Shown piece by piece: positions 5,282 to 6,068 of a DNA stretch of 6,068 nucleotides. The stretch comes from Deltaproteobacteria bacterium (GTDB lineage: Bacteria; Desulfobacterota_B; Binatia; UBA9968). The position numbers were made by a program, and so were the translations under genes. How positions within the stretch are numbered: the stretch's first letter is position 1; each line of letters opens with the position of its first letter. The notes beneath the pieces were generated by a model. It had not been told where the DNA came from. It saw nothing but the letters and a program-made list of their open reading frames with translations, and made no database searches. The DNA lies in NCBI GenBank assembly GCA_027297485.1, contig JAPUHZ010000260.1, positions 1-6,068 on the forward strand, given 5' to 3'.

Positions 5282-6068
5282 TTACGGCAGTTGCGCCCGT
5301 CCAATCGTATTGAAATCCGTCCCGAACCAAATCTGTCGGCGAGACGCGTCATAGACCATGTTCCGGACGCTGCCGGCGCCGCTTTTGATTGTTGTGCTGC
5401 TGAAGAATTTCGCTGAGAGCGGATCAAATCCAACGAGACGGTTTGGTTCTGGCCCGGTCTCCACGAACCACAGTCTGTCTCGCTCATCAATGGTCAGCCC
5501 ATAGGGCTTTGCACCGCTTCCGCCTGGAACCGCCCACTCCTTAACCTGCGAAGTTTCGGGATCCAGCCTGCCGAGAAAACCGCCCCTGTAATCCACGTAC
5601 CACACACCCCCGTCGGATGAGATTGTGATACGACGCCCTCGTGTCTTTTTTCGCGGCAGTTTGTATTCTTTCAGTTCCATGGTCACAGAATTGATCATTC
5701 CAATTTTGTTCTTGGCGAACTCGTTGAACCATACCCTGCCGTGAGAATCCATGACGATTCCATAGGGCCGAGACCACGGAGTTGGTACCTTGATGGCATT
5801 TACTTGGCCGTTTTTCATATCCAGCTTGCCGACGAAGTTGCTTTGCTGAGCGGTGAACCAGATGTTTCCTTTGCCGTCAAATATAAGCGTGTGCGGGTCT
5901 ATAACCCCTTCCGGCATTGTGTATTTCGTTATCTTGCCAGTTTTAGGATTAATCTTGCCGATATGTGCGCTACGATTTCCCGCGTACCAGACGAATCCCT
6001 TTGCATCGACTATGTTGTTGTGGGGACCCGTTCTTGGATCAAGATCAAAGCGTTTGAATTCACCGCTC
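5282..6068 (-). CDS. Vgb/SMP-30-like beta-propeller protein, C-terminal part (runs off right edge)
   Basis: The last 261 residues of a beta-propeller of the virginiamycin B lyase (streptogramin lyase) type. Six blades are visible, each with a D-x-x-G-x-x-W-like strand and a return ending in Y-x-L-P or similar. The blade tryptophans fall at residues 27, 70, 113, 156, 200 and 247 of the visible part, a spacing of 43-47. Examples are YGIVMDSHGRVWFNEFAKNK and YGLTIDERDRLWFVETG. The gene ends at TAA (5284-5282) right after a short last blade, so this C-terminus is probably natural. The N-terminus, including any signal peptide or cytochrome domain, lies beyond the window. Most homologues called Vgb are environmental proteins without shown antibiotic lyase activity, so I do not assign vgb. 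They are often exported. The open frame continues upstream of the internal ATG at 5917 without a stop, and blade residues extend to the edge, so that ATG is not the start. Confidence 0.85.
   Translation of the reverse strand, partial: SGEFKRFDLDPRTGPHNNIVDAKGFVWYAGNRSAHIGKINPKTGKITKYTMPEGVIDPHTLIFDGKGNIWFTAQQSNFVGKLDMKNGQVNAIKVPTPWSRPYGIVMDSHGRVWFNEFAKNKIGMINSVTMELKEYKLPRKKTRGRRITISSDGGVWYVDYRGGFLGRLDPETSQVKEWAVPGGSGAKPYGLTIDERDRLWFVETGPEPNRLVGFDPLSAKFFSSTTIKSGAGSVRNMVYDASRRQIWFGTDFNTIGRAQLP

Noticed and set aside
5086..5490. A 134-codon minus-strand frame overlapping the end of the beta-propeller gene
   Set aside because: Its upstream two thirds overlap the clear propeller coding sequence in another frame. 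Only the tail after 5238 could be independent, and it is listed separately at low confidence.

Overview
The window looks like chromosomal DNA of moderate GC content from a bacterium. The mix of genes recalls poorly cultured soil or subsurface lineages such as Methylomirabilota (NC10), Desulfobacterota or Nitrospirota. These genes are an ArsR-methyltransferase fusion in front of metH, a zinc metallopeptidase paired with a D-Ala-D-Ala-ligase-like ATP-grasp enzyme, and a Vgb-type beta-propeller. The placement is an inference from gene content alone, and nothing in the window fixes the phylum.

Left part (1-1900, minus strand): a two-gene methionine-cycle operon. An ArsR-type helix-turn-helix protein fused to a SAM-dependent methyltransferase domain (859-1845) is followed after 10 nt by the 5' 282 codons of metH, cobalamin-dependent methionine synthase, which runs off the left edge. 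The promoter (TTGACT-17-TATAGA) is covered by two 13-bp near-identical direct repeats and a 12-bp palindrome. This is the arrangement expected of an autoregulated repressor, probably of the SahR type that senses S-adenosylhomocysteine.

Middle (1846-4142): a divergent intergenic region, then a plus-strand pair. The first gene is a putative zinc-binding metallopeptidase with HExxH and a distal DFAE motif (2035-3090). The second is an ATP-grasp ligase related to Ddl (3132-4142) whose substrate loop differs from true D-Ala-D-Ala ligases. The first gene appears to be leaderless, because an extended -10 box ends 6 nt before its ATG. The second has a good Shine-Dalgarno site. The pair is the best candidate here for an uncharacterised pathway in which an amide bond is made and cleaved or processed.

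Right part (4143-6068): an eroded stretch and then an edge gene. A minus-strand metallo-beta-lactamase-fold gene (4226 to about 4811) lacks its 5' part and the main zinc motif, and carries at least one frameshift in a homopolymer. Next to its broken end lies about 460 bp without a convincing gene. That stretch holds a 9-bp direct repeat of the kind seen at insertion-sequence ends and two short inverted repeats. From 5282 to the right edge is the 3' part of a Vgb/SMP-30-like beta-propeller protein on the minus strand. I found no rRNA, tRNA or CRISPR array.
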